Source: Halictus rubicundus
Lineage: Eukaryota > Arthropoda > Insecta > Hymenoptera > Halictidae
Direction of reading: 5' to 3'
Assembly (NCBI RefSeq): GCF_050948215.1
Contig: NW_027488712.1
Location: 1-64,000, forward strand
DNA length: 64,000 nt
Made by a program: the position numbers and the translations under genes. Below, piece after piece: positions 13,467-26,855 of this stretch; position 1 is the first letter of the stretch; each line of letters begins with the position of its first letter. The notes beneath the pieces were generated by a model that saw nothing but the letters and a program-made list of their open reading frames with translations, was not told the DNA's origin and did no database searches.

Positions 13467-15657
13467 ATTCTCTATACTAACCTATTCTCTATCCTATCCT
13501 CTCTCCTATACAGTATCCTACCCTATCATCTATCCTATCAAATCCCCTATCCTATCCTCTATCCTATCCTATCCTCTATCCTATCATATCCTCTATCCTA
13601 TAATATCCTCTATCCTATCCTATCCTCCATCCAATCCTCTATCCTATCCTATCCTCTATCCTATCCTTTCCTGTATCCTATCCAATCCTGTATCCTATCC
13701 TGTCGTCTATCCTATCCTATCCTCTATCCTATCCTATCCTGTATCCTATCCTATCCTCTATCCTATCCTATCCTCTATCCTATCCTATCCTCTATCCTAT
13801 CCTATCTTTTATCCTACCTTATCATCTATCCTATCAAATCCCCTATCCTATCCCCTATCCTATCCTATCCTCTATCCTATCCTATCTTCTATCCTATCCT
13901 ATCCTCTGTCCTATCAAATCCCCTATCCTATCCTCTATCCTATCCTATCCTCTATCCTATCCTATCCTCTATCCTATCCTATCTTCTATCCTATCCTATC
14001 CTCTATCCTATCAAATCCCCTATCCTATCCTCTATCCTCTATCCTATCCTATCATCTATCCTCTATCCTATCCTATCGTCTATCCTATCCTCTATCCTAT
14101 CCTATCCTCTATCCTATCCTATCCTCCATCCTATCCTATCCTCAATCCTACCTTTTCCTGTATCCTATCGAATCCTGTATCCTATCCTGTCCTCTATCCT
14201 ATCCTATCCTCTATCCTATCCTATCCTCTATCCTATCCTATCTTCTATCCTATCCTATCCTCTATCCTATCCTATCCTCTATCCTATCCTATCTTCTATC
14301 CTATCCTATCCTCTATCCTATCAAATCCCCTATCCTATCCTCTATCCTCTATCCTATCCTATCATCTATCCTCTATCCTATCCTATCGTCTATCCTATCC
14401 TCTATCCTATCCTATCCTCTATCCTATCCTATCCTCCATCCTATCCTATCCTCAATCCTACCCTTTCCTGTATCCTATCAAATCCCCTATCCTATCCTCT
14501 ATCCTCTATCCTATCCTATCATCTATCCTCTATCCTATCCTATCGTCTATCCTATCCTCTATCCTATCCTATCCTCTATCCTATCCTATCCTCCATCCTA
14601 TCCTATCCTCAATCCTATCCTATCCTCTATCCTATCCTATCCTCTATCCTATCCTATCCTATCCTCTATCCTATCCTATCCTCTATCCTATCCTATCCTC
14701 TATCCTCTATCCTATCCTATCCTCTATCCTCTATCCTATCCTATCCTCTGTCCTATCCTATCGTCTATCCTATCCTCTATCCTATCCTATATTCTATCCT
14801 ATCCTATCCTCCATCCTATCCTATCCTCAATCCTATCCTTTCCTGTATCCTATCCAATCCTGTATCCTATCCTGTTCTCTATCCTATCCTATCCTCTATC
14901 CTATCCTATCCTATCCTCTATCCTATCCTATCCTCTATCCTATCCTATCCTCTATCCTATCCTATCCTCTATCCTATCCTATCCTCTATCCTATCATATC
15001 CCCTATCCTATCCTCTATCCTATCCTATCCTGTATCCTATCCAATCCTCTATCCTATCCTATCATCTATCCTCTATCCTATCCAATCATCTATCCTATCC
15101 TATCGTCTATCATATCCTCTATTCTATCCTATCCTCTATCCTATCCTATCCTCTATCCTATCCTATCCTGTATCCTATCCTATCCTCTATCCTATCCTAT
15201 CCTCTATCCTATCCTATCCTCTATCCTATCCTATCCTCTATCCTATCCTATCCTCTATCCTATCCTATCCTGTATCCTATCCTATCCTCTATCCTATCCT
15301 ATCCTCTATCCTATCCTATCCTCTATCCTATCCTATCCTGTATCCTATCCAATCCTCTATCCTATCCTATCATCTATCCTCTATCCTATCCAATCATCTA
15401 TCCTATCCTATCGTCTATCATATCCTCTATTCTATCCTATCCTCTATCCTATCCTATCCTCTATCCTATCCTATCCTGTATCCTATCCTATCCTCTATCC
15501 TATCCTATCCTCTATCCTCTATCCTATCCTATGATATCCTCTATCCTATGATATCCTCTATCCTATCCTACCTCCATCCAATCCTCTATCCTATTCTATC
15601 CTCTATCCTATCAAATCCCCTACCCTATCCTCTGTCCTATCCTATCCTCTATCCTAT

Positions 15658-15675
15658 CCTATCCTAGAGGATAGG
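15658..15675. repeat. Fold-back microinversion 3
   Basis: Identical 18 bp, 13,037 bp after copy 1 and 2,543 bp after copy 2. It closes the second 2.6-kb module. Confidence 0.9.
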
Positions 15676-15924
15676 TCCTATCCTATCCTCTATCCTATCT
15701 TATCCTCTATCCTATCCTATCCTCTATCCTATCCTATCCTCTATCCTATCAAATCCCCTATCCTATCGTCTATCCTATCCTATCCTGTATCCTATCCAAT
15801 CCTCTATCCTATCCTATCATCTATCCTCAAGTCTATCCTTTCCTGTATCCTATCCAATCCTCTATCCTATCCTATCCTCTATCCTATCCTATCATCTATC
15901 CTATCCTATCCAATCCCCTATCCT

Positions 15925-16009
15925 ATGCTCTATCCTATCCTACCCTCTATAATATCGTATACTCTATCATATCCTATCCTCTATCCTATAATATCATCTA
16001 TCCGTTCCT
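15925..16009 (+). repeat. 85-bp GTT block 7 (long form)
   Basis: Counterpart of block 2 at offset 13,037. Confidence 0.9.
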
Positions 16010-17940
16010 ATTCTCTATACTAACCTATTCTCTATCCTATCCTCTCTCCTATACAGTATCCTACCCTATCATCTATCTTATCAAATCCCCTATCCTATCC
16101 TCTATCCTATCCTATACTCTATCCTATCATATCCTCTATCCTATAATATCCTCTATCCTATCCTATCCTCTATCCTATCCTTTCCTGTATCCTATCCAAT
16201 CCTGTATCCTATCCTGTCGTCTATCCTATCCTATCCTCTATCCTATCCTATCCTGTATCCTATCCTATCCTCTATCCTATCCTATCCTCTATCCTATCCT
16301 ATCCTCTATCCTATCCTATCTTTTATCCTACCTTATCATCTATCCTATCAAATCCCCTATCCTATCCCCTATCCTATCCTATCCTCTATCCTATCCTATC
16401 TTCTATCCTATCCTATCCTCTGTCCTATCAAATCCCCTATCCTATCCTCTATCCTATCCTATCCTCTATCCTATCCTATCCTCTATCCTATCCTATCTTC
16501 TATCCTATCCTATCCTCTATCCTATCCTATCCTCTATCCTATCCTATCCTCTATCCTATCCTATCCTCTATCCTATCCTATCTTCTATCCTATCCTATCC
16601 TCTATCCTATCAAATCCCCTATCCTATCCTCTATCCTCTATCCTATCCTATCATCTATCCTCTATCCTATCCTATCGTCTATCCTATCCTCTATCCTATC
16701 CTATCCTCTATCCTATCCTATCCTCCATCCTATCCTATCCTCAATCCTACCTTTTCCTGTATCCTATCGAATCCTGTATCCTATCCTGTCCTCTATCCTA
16801 TCCTATCCTCTATCCTATCCTATCCTCTATCCTATCCTATCTTCTATCCTATCCTATCCTCTATCCTATCCTATCCTCTATCCTATCCTATCCTATCTTC
16901 TATCCTATCCTATCCTCTATCCTATCAAATCCCCTATCCTATCCTCTATCCTCTATCCTATCCTATCATCTATCCTCTATCCTATCCTATCGTATCGTCT
17001 ATCCTATCCTCTATCCTATCCTATCCTCTATCCTATCAAATCCCCTATCCTATCCTCTATCCTCTATCCTATCCTATCATCTATCCTCTATCCTATCCTA
17101 TCGTATCGTCTATCCTATCCTCTATCCTATCCTATCGTCTATCCTATCCTCAATCCTATCCTATCCTCTATCCTATCCTATCCTCCATCCTATCCTATCC
17201 TCAATCCTACCCTTTCCTGTATCCTATCGAATCCTGTATCCTATCCTGTCCTCTATCCTATCCTATCCTCTATCCTATCCTATCCCCTATCATATCCTAT
17301 CCTCTATCCTATCCTATCTTCTATCCTATCCTATCCTCTGTCCTATCAAATCCCCTATCCTATCCTCTATCCTATCCTATCCTCTATCCTATCCTATCCT
17401 CTATCCTATCCTATCTTCTATCCTATCCTATCCTCTATCCTATCCTATCCTCTATCCTATCCTATCCTCTATCCTATCCTATCCTCTATCCTATCCTATC
17501 TTCTATCCTATCCTATCCTCTATCCTATCAAATCCCCTATCCTATCCTCTATCCTCTATCCTATCCTATCATCTATCCTCTATCCTATCCTATCGTCTAT
17601 CCTATCCTCTATCCTATCCTATCCTCTATCCTATCCTATCCTCCATCCTATCCTATCCTCAATCCTACCCTTTCCTGTATCCTATCCAATCCTGTATCCT
17701 ATCCTGTCCTCCATCCTATCCTATCCTCTATCCTATCCTATCCTCTATCCTGTCCTATCTTCTATCCTATCCTATCCTCTATCCTATCCTATCCTCTATC
17801 CTATCCTATCCTCTATCCTATCCTATCCCAGATCCCCTATCCTATCCTCTATCCTATCCTATCCTCTATCCTATCAAATCCCCTATCCTATCCTCTATCC
17901 TATCCTATCATCTATCCTATCCTATCCAATCCACTATCCT

Positions 17941-18025
17941 ATGCTCTATCCTATCCTACCCTCTATAATATCGTATACTCTATCATATCCTATCCTCTAT
18001 CCTATAATATCATCTATCCGTTCCT
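17941..18025 (+). repeat. 85-bp GTT block 8 (long form)
   Basis: CAATCCAC/CTTTCC subtype; first copy within the 3,484-bp duplication. Confidence 0.9.
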
Positions 18026-21000
18026 ATTCTCTATACTAACCTATTCTCTTTCCTATCCTCTCTCCTATACAGTATCCTACCTTATCATCTATCCTATCAA
18101 ATCCCCTATCCTATCCTCTATCCTATCGTATCCTCTATCCTATCCTATCTTCTATCCTATCCTACCCTCTATCCTATCCTATCCTCTATCCTATCATATC
18201 CTCTATCCTATAATATCCTCTATTCTATCCTATCCTTTATCCTATCCTATCCTCTATCCTCTATCCTATCCTATCCTCTATCCTCTATCCTCTATCCTCT
18301 ATCCTATCCTATCCTCTGTCCTATCCTATCGTCTATCCTATCCTCTATCCTATTCTATCCTCGATCCTATCCTATCCTCCATCCTATCCTATCCTCAATC
18401 CTATCCGTTCCTGTATCCTATCCAATCCTGTATCCTATCCTGTTCTCTATCCTATCCTATCCCTCTATCCTATCCTATCCTCTATCCTATCCTATCCTCT
18501 ATCCTATCCTATCCTCTATCCTATCCTATCCTCTTTCCTATCCTATCCTCTATCCTATCCTATCCTCTATCCTATAATATCCTCTATCCTATCCTATCCT
18601 CCATCCTATCCTATCCTCAATCCTATCCTTTCCTGTATCCTATCCTATCCTCTATCCTATCCTATCCTCTATCCTATCCTATCCTCTATCCTATCAAATC
18701 CCCTATCCTATCCTATCCTGTATCCTATCCTATCCTCTATCCTATCCTATCTTCTATCCTATCCTATGCTCTATCCTATCCTATCCTCTATCCTATCCTA
18801 TCTTCTATCCTATCCTATGCTCTATCCTATCCTATCCTCTATCCTATCCTATCCTATCCTCTATCCTCTATCCTATCCTATCCTCTATCCTATCCTATCC
18901 TCTATCCTATCCTCTATCCTATCCTATCCTCTATCCTATCCTATCCTCTATCCTATCCTATCTTCTATCCTATCCTATCCTCTATCCTATCAAATCCCCT
19001 ATCCTATCCTCTATCCTATCCTATCCTCTATCCTATCCAATCCTCTATCCTATCCTATCCTCTATCCTATCATATCCTCTTTCCTATAATATCCTCCATC
19101 CTATCCTATCCTCAATCCTATCCTTTCCTGTATCCTATCCAATCCTGTATCCTATCCTGTCCTCTATCCTATCCTATCCTCTATCCTATCCTATCCTCTA
19201 TCCTATCCTATCTTCTATCCTCTCCTATCCTCTATCCTATCCTATCCTCTATCCTATCCTATCCTCTATCCTATCCTATCCTCTATCCTATCCTATCTTC
19301 TATCCTATCCTATCCTCTATCCTATCAAATCCCCTATCCTATCCTCTATCCTATCCTATCATCTATCCTCTATCCTATCCAATCGCCTATCCTATGCTCT
19401 ATCCTATCCTATCTTTTATCCTACCTTATCATCTATCCTATCAAATCCCCTATCCTATCCTCTATCCTATCCTATCCTCTATCCTATCCTATCTTCTATC
19501 CTATCCTATCCTCTGTCCTATCAAATCCCCTATCCTATCCTCTATCCTATCCTATCCTCTATCCTATCCTATCTTCTATCCTATCCTATCCTCTATCCTA
19601 TCCTATCCTCTATCCTATACTATCCTCTATCCTATCCTATCCTCTATCCTATCCTATCTTCTATCCTATCCTATCCTCTATCCTATCAAATCCCCTATCC
19701 TATCCTATCCTGTATCCTATCCTATCCTCTATCCTATCCTATCTTCAATCCTATCCTATGCTCTATCCTATCCTATCCTCTATCCTATCCTATCCTGTAT
19801 CCTATCCTATCCTCTATCCTATCCTATCCTCTATCCTATCAAATCCCCTATCCTATCCTCTATCCTATCCTATCATCTATCCTCTATCCTATCCTATCCT
19901 CTATCCTATGAAATCCCCTACCCTATTCTCTGTCCAATCCTATCCTCTATCCTATCCTATCCTCTATCCTATCCTATCCTATCCTCTATCCTCTATCCTA
20001 TCCTATCCTCTATCCTATCCTATCCTCTATCCTATCCTCTATCCTATCCTCTATCCTATCCTATCCTCGATCCTATCCTATCCTCTATCCTCTATCCTAT
20101 CATATCCTCTATCCTATCCTATCCTCTATCCTATCCTATCCTCTATCCTATCCTATCTTCTATCCTATCCTATCCTCTATCCTATCAAATCCCCTATCCT
20201 ATCCTCTATCCTATCCTATCCTCTATCCTATCCAATCCTCTATCCTATCCTATCCTCTATCCTATCATATCCTCTTTCCTATAATATCCTCCATCCTATC
20301 CTATCCTCAATCCTATCCTTTCCTGTATCCTATCCAATCCTGTATCCTATCCTGTCCTCTATCCTATCCTATCCTCTATCCTATCCTATGCTCTATCCTA
20401 TCCTATCTTTTATCCTACCTTATCATCTATCCTATCAAATCCCCTATCCTATCCTCTATCCTATCCTATCCTCTATCCTATCCTATCTTCTATCCTATCC
20501 TATCCTCTGTCCTATCAAATCCCCTATCCTATCCTCTATCCTATCCTATCCTCTATCCTATCCTATCTTCTATCCTACCCTATCCTCTATCCTATCCTAT
20601 CTTCTATCCTATCCTATCCTCTATCCTATCCTATCCTGTATCCTATCATATCCTCTATCCTATCCTATCCTCTATCCTATCCTATGCTCTATCCTATCCT
20701 ATCTTTTATCCTACCTTATCATCTATCCTATCAAATCCCCTATCCTATCCTCTATCCTATCCTATCCTCTATCCTATCCTATCTTCTATCCTATCCTATC
20801 CTCTGTCCTATCAAATCCCCTATCCTATCCTCTATCCTATCCTATCCTCTATCCTATCCTATCTTCTATCCTATCCTATCCTCTATCCTATCCTATCCTC
20901 TATCCTATACTATCCTCTATCCTATCCTATCCTCTATCCTATCCTATCTTCTATCCTATCCTATCCTCTATCCTATCAAATCCCCTATCCTATCCTCTAT

Positions 21001-21424
21001 CCTCTATCCTATCCTATCATCTATCCTCTATCCTATCCTATCGTCTATCCTATCCTCTATCCTATCCTATCCTCTATCCTATCCTATCCTCCATCCTATC
21101 CTATCCTCAATCCTACCCTTTCCTGTATCCTATCCAATCCTGTATCCTATCCTGTCCTCCATCCTATCCTATCCTCTATCCTATCCTATCCTCTATCCTG
21201 TCCTATCTTCTATCCTATCCTATCCTCTATCCTATCCTATCCTCTATCCTATCCTATCCTCTATCCTATCCTATCCCAGATCCCCTATCCTATCCTCTAT
21301 CCTATCCTATCCCAGATCCCCTATCCTATCCTCTATCCTATCCTATCCTCTATCCTATCAAATCCCCTATCCTATCCTCTATCCTATCCTATCATCTATC
21401 CTATCCTATCCAATCCACTATCCT

Positions 21425-21509
21425 ATGCTCTATCCTATCCTACCCTCTATAATATCGTATACTCTATCATATCCTATCCTCTATCCTATAATATCATCTA
21501 TCCGTTCCT
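21425..21509 (+). repeat. 85-bp GTT block 9 (long form)
   Basis: CAATCCAC/CTTTCC subtype; second copy within the 3,484-bp duplication. Confidence 0.9.
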
Positions 21510-22876
21510 ATTCTCTATACTAACCTATTCTCTTTCCTATCCTCTCTCCTATACAGTATCCTACCTTATCATCTATCCTATCAAATCCCCTATCCTATCC
21601 TCTATCCTATCGTATCCTCTATCCTATCCTATCTTCTATCCTATCCTACCCTCTATCCTATCCTATCCTCTATCCTATCATATCCTCTATCCTATAATAT
21701 CCTCTATTCTATCCTATCCTTTATCCTATCCTATCCTCTATCCTCTATCCTATCCTATCCTCTATCCTCTATCCTCTATCCTCTATCCTATCCTATCCTC
21801 TGTCCTATCCTATCGTCTATCCTATCCTCTATCCTATTCTATCCTCGATCCTATCCTATCCTCCATCCTATCCTATCCTCAATCCTATCCGTTCCTGTAT
21901 CCTATCCAATCCTGTATCCTATCCTGTTCTCTATCCTATCCTATCCTCTATCCTATCCTATCCTCTATCCTATCCTATCCTCTATCCTATCCTATCCTCT
22001 ATCCTATCCTATCCTCTTTCCTATCCTATCCTCTATCCTATCCTATCCTCTATCCTATAATATCCTCTATCCTATCCTATCCTCCATCCTATCCTATCCT
22101 CAATCCTATCCTTTCCTGTATCCTATCCTATCCTCTATCCTATCCTATCCTCTATCCTATCCTATCCTCTATCCTATCAAATCCCCTATCCTATCCTATC
22201 CTGTATCCTATCCTATCCTCTATCCTATCCTATCTTCTATCCTATCCTATGCTCTATCCTATCCTATCCTCTATCCTATCCTATCTTCTATCCTATCCTA
22301 TGCTCTATCCTATCCTATCCTCTATCCTATCCTATCCTATCCTCTATCCTCTATCCTATCCTATCCTCTATCCTATCCTATCCTCTATCCTATCCTCTAT
22401 CCTATCCTATCCTCTATCCTATCCTATCCTCTATCCTATCCTATCTTCTATCCTATCCTATCCTCTATCCTATCAAATCCCCTATCCTATCCTCTATCCT
22501 ATCCTATCCTCTATCCTATCCAATCCTCTATCCTATCCTATCCTCTATCCTATCATATCCTCTTTCCTATAATATCCTCCATCCTATCCTATCCTCAATC
22601 CTATCCTTTCCTGTATCCTATCCAATCCTGTATCCTATCCTGTCCTCTATCCTATCCTATCCTCTATCCTATCCTATCCTCTATCCTATCCTATCTTCTA
22701 TCCTCTCCTATCCTCTATCCTATCCTATCCTCTATCCTATCCTATCCTCTATCCTATCCTATCCTCTATCCTATCCTATCTTCTATCCTATCCTATCCTC
22801 TATCCTATCAAATCCCCTATCCTATCCTCTATCCTATCCTATCATCTATCCTCTATCCTATCCAATCGCCTATCCT

Positions 22877-22961
22877 ATGCTCTATCCTATCCTACCCTCT
22901 ATAATATCGTATACTCTATCATATCCTATCCTCTATCCTATAATATCATCTATCCGTTCCT
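22877..22961 (+). repeat. 85-bp GTT block 10 (short form)
   Basis: Preceded by CAATCGCC, a flank seen only with short-form blocks and with the truncated block 15. Confidence 0.9.
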
Positions 22962-23155
22962 ATCCTCCATCCTATCCTATCCTCTTTCCTATCCTATCCT
23001 CTATCCTATCCTATCCTCCATCCTATCAAATCCCCTATCCTATCCTCTATCCTATCCTATCCTCTATCCTATCCTATCTTCTATCCTATCCTATCCTCTA
23101 TCCTATCAAATCCCCTATCCTATCCTCTATCCTATCCTATCCAATCCCCTATCCT

Positions 23156-23240
23156 ATGCTCTATCCTATCCTACCCTCTATAATATCGTATACTCTATCA
23201 TATCCTATCCTCTATCCTATAATATCATCTATCCGTTCCT
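23156..23240 (+). repeat. 85-bp GTT block 11 (long form)
   Basis: Only 279 bp after block 10, preceded by CAATCCCC. Confidence 0.9.
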
Positions 23241-23722
23241 ATTCTCTATACTAACCTATTCTCTATCCTATCCTCTCTCCTATACAGTATCCTACCTTAT
23301 CATCTATCCTATCAAATCCCCTATCCTATCTTCTATCCTATCCTATCCTCTATCCTATCCTATCCTCTATCCTATCATATCCTCTATCCTATAATATCCT
23401 CTATCCTATCCTATCCTCCATCCAATCCTCTGTCTTACCCTATCCTCTATCCTATCCTATCCTGTATCCTATACTATCCTATCCTCTATCCTATCCTATC
23501 TTCTATCCTCTCCTATGCTCTATCCTATCAAATCCCCTACCCTATCCTCTGTCCTATCCTATCCTCTATCCTATCCTATCCTCTATCCTATCCTATCCTC
23601 TATCCTATACTATCTTCTATCCTATCCTATCCTCTATCCTATCAAATCCCCTACCCTATCCTATCCTCTATCCTATCAAATCCCCTACCCTATCCTCTGT
23701 CCTATCCTATCCTCTATCCTAT

Positions 23723-23740
23723 CCTATCCTAGAGGATAGG
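23723..23740. repeat. Fold-back microinversion 4
   Basis: Identical 18 bp. It is followed, like copies 1-3, by CTATCTTATCCTC and about 165 bp later by CTCAAGTC. Confidence 0.9.
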
Positions 23741-26166
23741 TCCTATCCTATCCTCTATCCTATCTTATCCTCTATCCTATCCTATCCTCTATCCTATCCT
23801 ATCCTCTATCCTATCAAATCCCCTATCCTATCGTCTATCCTATCCTATCCTGTATCCTATCCAATCCTCTATCCTATCCTATAATCTATCCTCAAGTCTA
23901 TCCTTTCCTGTATCCTATCCAATCCTCTATTCTATCCTATCCTCTATCCTATCCTGTCCTCTATATTATCCTATCCTCAATCCTATCCTTTCCTGTATCC
24001 TATCCAATCCTGTATCCTATCCTGTCCTCTATCCTATCCTATGCTCTATCCTATCCTATCCTCTATCCTATCCTATCCTGTATCCTATCCTATCCTCTAT
24101 CCTATCCTATCCTCTATCCTATCAAATCCCCTATCCTATCCTCTATCCTATCCTATCATCTATCCTCTATCCTATCCAATCCTCTATCTTATCCTATCCT
24201 CTATCCTATCCTATCCTCCATCCTATCCTATCCTCTATCCTATGAAATCCCCTACCCTATTCTCTGTCCAATCCTTTCCTCTATCCTATCCTATCCTCTA
24301 TCCTATCCTATCCTCTATCCTCTATCCTATCCTATCCTCTATCCTATCCTATCCTCTATCCTATCCTCTATCCTATCCTCTATCCTATCCTATCCTCTAT
24401 CCTATCCTATCCTCTATCCTATCCTATCTTCTATCCTATCCTATCCTCTATCCTATCAAATCCCCTATCCTATCCTCTATCCTATCCTATCATCTATCCT
24501 ATCCAATCCTCTATCCTATCCTATCCTCTATCCTATCCTATCCTCTATCCTATCATATCCTCTATCCTATAATATCCTCTATCCTATCCTATCCTCCATC
24601 CAATCCTCTATCCTATCCTATCCTCTATCCTATCCTATCCTCTATCCTATCCTATCCTCTATCCTATCCAATCCTCTATCCTATCCTATCGTCTATCCTA
24701 TCATCTATCCTATCCTATCCTCTATCCTATCCTATCCTCTATCCTCTATCCTATCCTATCCTCTATCCTATCCTATCCTCTATCCTATCCTCTATCCTAT
24801 CCTCTATCCTATCCTATCCTCTATCCTATCCTATCCTCTATCCTATCCTATCTTCTATCCTATCCTATCCTCTATCCTATCAAATCCCCTATCCTATCCT
24901 CTATCCTATCCTATCATCTATCCTATCCAATCCTCTATCCTATCCTATCCTCTATCCTATCCTATCCTCTATCCTATCATATCCTCTATCCTATAATATC
25001 CTCTATCCTATCCTATCCTCCATCCAATCCTCTATCCTATCCTATCCTCTATCCTATCCTATCCTCTATCCTATCCTATCCTCTATCCTATCCTATCCTC
25101 TATCCTATCCAATCCTCTATCCTATCCTATCGTCTATCCTATCATCTATCCTATCCTATCCTCTATCCTATCCTATCCTCTATCCTATCCTATCCTGTAT
25201 CCTATCCTATCCTCTATCCTATCCTATCCTCTATCCTATCCTATCCTCTATCCTATCCTATCCTCTATCCTATCCTATCTTTTATCCTACCTTATCATCT
25301 ATCCTATCAAATTCCCTATCCTATCCTCTATCCTATCCTATCCTCTATCCTATCCTATCTTCTATCCTATCCTATCCTCTGTCCTATCAAATCCACTATC
25401 CTATCCTCTATCCTATCCTATCCTCTATCCTATCCTATCTTCTATCCTATCCTATCCTCTATCCTATCCTATCCTCTATCCTATCCTATCCTCTATCCTA
25501 TCCTATCCTCTATCCTATCCTATCCTCTATCCTATCCTATCTTCTATCCTATCCTATCCTCTATCCTATCCTATCCTCTATCCTATCCTATCCTCTATCC
25601 TATCCTATCCTCTATCCTATCCTATCCTCTATCCTATCCTATCCTCCATCCTATCCTATCCTCAATCCTATCCATTCCTGTATCCTATCCAATCCTGTAT
25701 CCTATCCTGTTCTCTATCCTATCCTATCCTCTATGCTATCCTATCCTCTATCCTATCCTATCCTCTATCCTATCCTGTCCTCTATATTATCCTATCCTCA
25801 ATCCTATCCTTTCCTGTATCCTATCCAATCCTGTATCCTATCCTGTCCTCTATCCTATCCTATGCTCTATCCTATCCTATCCTCTATCCTATCCTATCCT
25901 GTATCCTATCCTATCCTCTATCCTATCCTATCCTCTATCCTATCAAATCCCCTATCCTATCCTCTATCCTATCCTATCATCTATCCTCTATCCTATCCTA
26001 TCCTCTATCCTATCCTATCCTCTATCCTATCCTGTCCTCTATATTATCCTATCCTCAATCCTATCCTATCTTCTATCCTATCCTATCCTCTATCCTATCA
26101 AATCCCCTATCCTATCCTCTATCCTATCCTATCATCTATCCTCTATCCTATCCAATCGCCTATCCT

Positions 26167-26251
26167 ATGCTCTATCCTATCCTACCCTCTATAATATCGT
26201 ATACTCTATCATATCCTATCCTCTATCCTATAATATCATCTATCCGTTCCT
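26167..26251 (+). repeat. 85-bp GTT block 12 (short form)
   Basis: CAATCGCC flank. The 26041-26310 segment around it matches the island at 57.27-57.54 kb. Confidence 0.9.
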
Positions 26252-26770
26252 ATCCTCCATCCTATCCTATCCTCTATCCTATCCTATCCTCTATCCTATC
26301 CTATCCTCTATCCTATCCTATCCTCTATCCTATCCTATCCTCTATCCTATCCTATCCTCTATCCTCTATCCTATCCTATCCTATCCTGTATCCTATCCAA
26401 TCCTCTATCCTATCCTATCATCTATCCTCTATCCTATCCAATCCTCTATCCTATCCTATCGTCTATCCTATCCTCTATTCTATCCTATCCTCTATCCTAT
26501 CCTATCCTCCATCCTATCCTATCCTCAATCCTATCCTTTCCTGTATCCTATCCTGTCCTCTATCCTATCCTATCCTCTATCCTATCCTATCCTCTATCCT
26601 ATCTTATCCTGTATCCTATCCTATCCTCTATACTATCCTATCCTCTATCCTATCCTATCCTCTATCCTATCCTATCTTTTATCCTACCTTATCATCTATC
26701 CTATCAAATCCCCTATCCTATCCTCTATCCTATCCTATCATCTGTCATATCCTATCCAATCCCCTATCCT

Positions 26771-26855
26771 ATGCTCTATCCTATCCTACCCTCTATAATA
26801 TCGTATACTCTATCATATCCTATCCTCTATCCTATAATATCATCTATCCGTTCCT
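26771..26855 (+). repeat. 85-bp GTT block 13 (long form)
   Basis: The long tail carries a private CTAACCCATTC. Confidence 0.9.

Larger units (their letters stand above)
13133..15675 (+). repeat. 2.6-kb higher-order module, copy 2
   Basis: No gene. This is the diverged counterpart of the first 2.6 kb. It shares landmarks in order: TCTTATCAAA (13201), CTCAAGTC (about 13283), GTT block (13382) and the terminal fold-back (15658). It lacks five 17-bp units present in the other copy near 890-965. Confidence 0.85.
17827..22897 (+). repeat. 3,484-bp tandem duplication
   Basis: CCCAGATC 17827/21311, GTT block 17941/21425 and CTCTTTCC 18046/21530 give 3,484 bp. From ATGCTC 18766/22249 onward it is 3,483, because one extra C (CTATCCCTC near 18470) sits in the first copy. 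The copies diverge just after CAATCGCCTATCCTATGCTC: the first goes to TCTTTTATCC (19412 onward) and the second to a GTT block. Confidence 0.88.
15676..23740 (+). repeat. Long block following module 2, with internal 3.48-kb duplication
   Basis: No gene. It begins as the counterpart of 2639 onward. It contains the 3,484-bp tandem duplication (from 17827) and three CCCAGATCCCC variants (17827, 21275, 21311). It ends at the fourth fold-back. A CGTATCGTC variant (about 16990 and 17100) occurs here and was not seen in the first copy. Confidence 0.8.
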
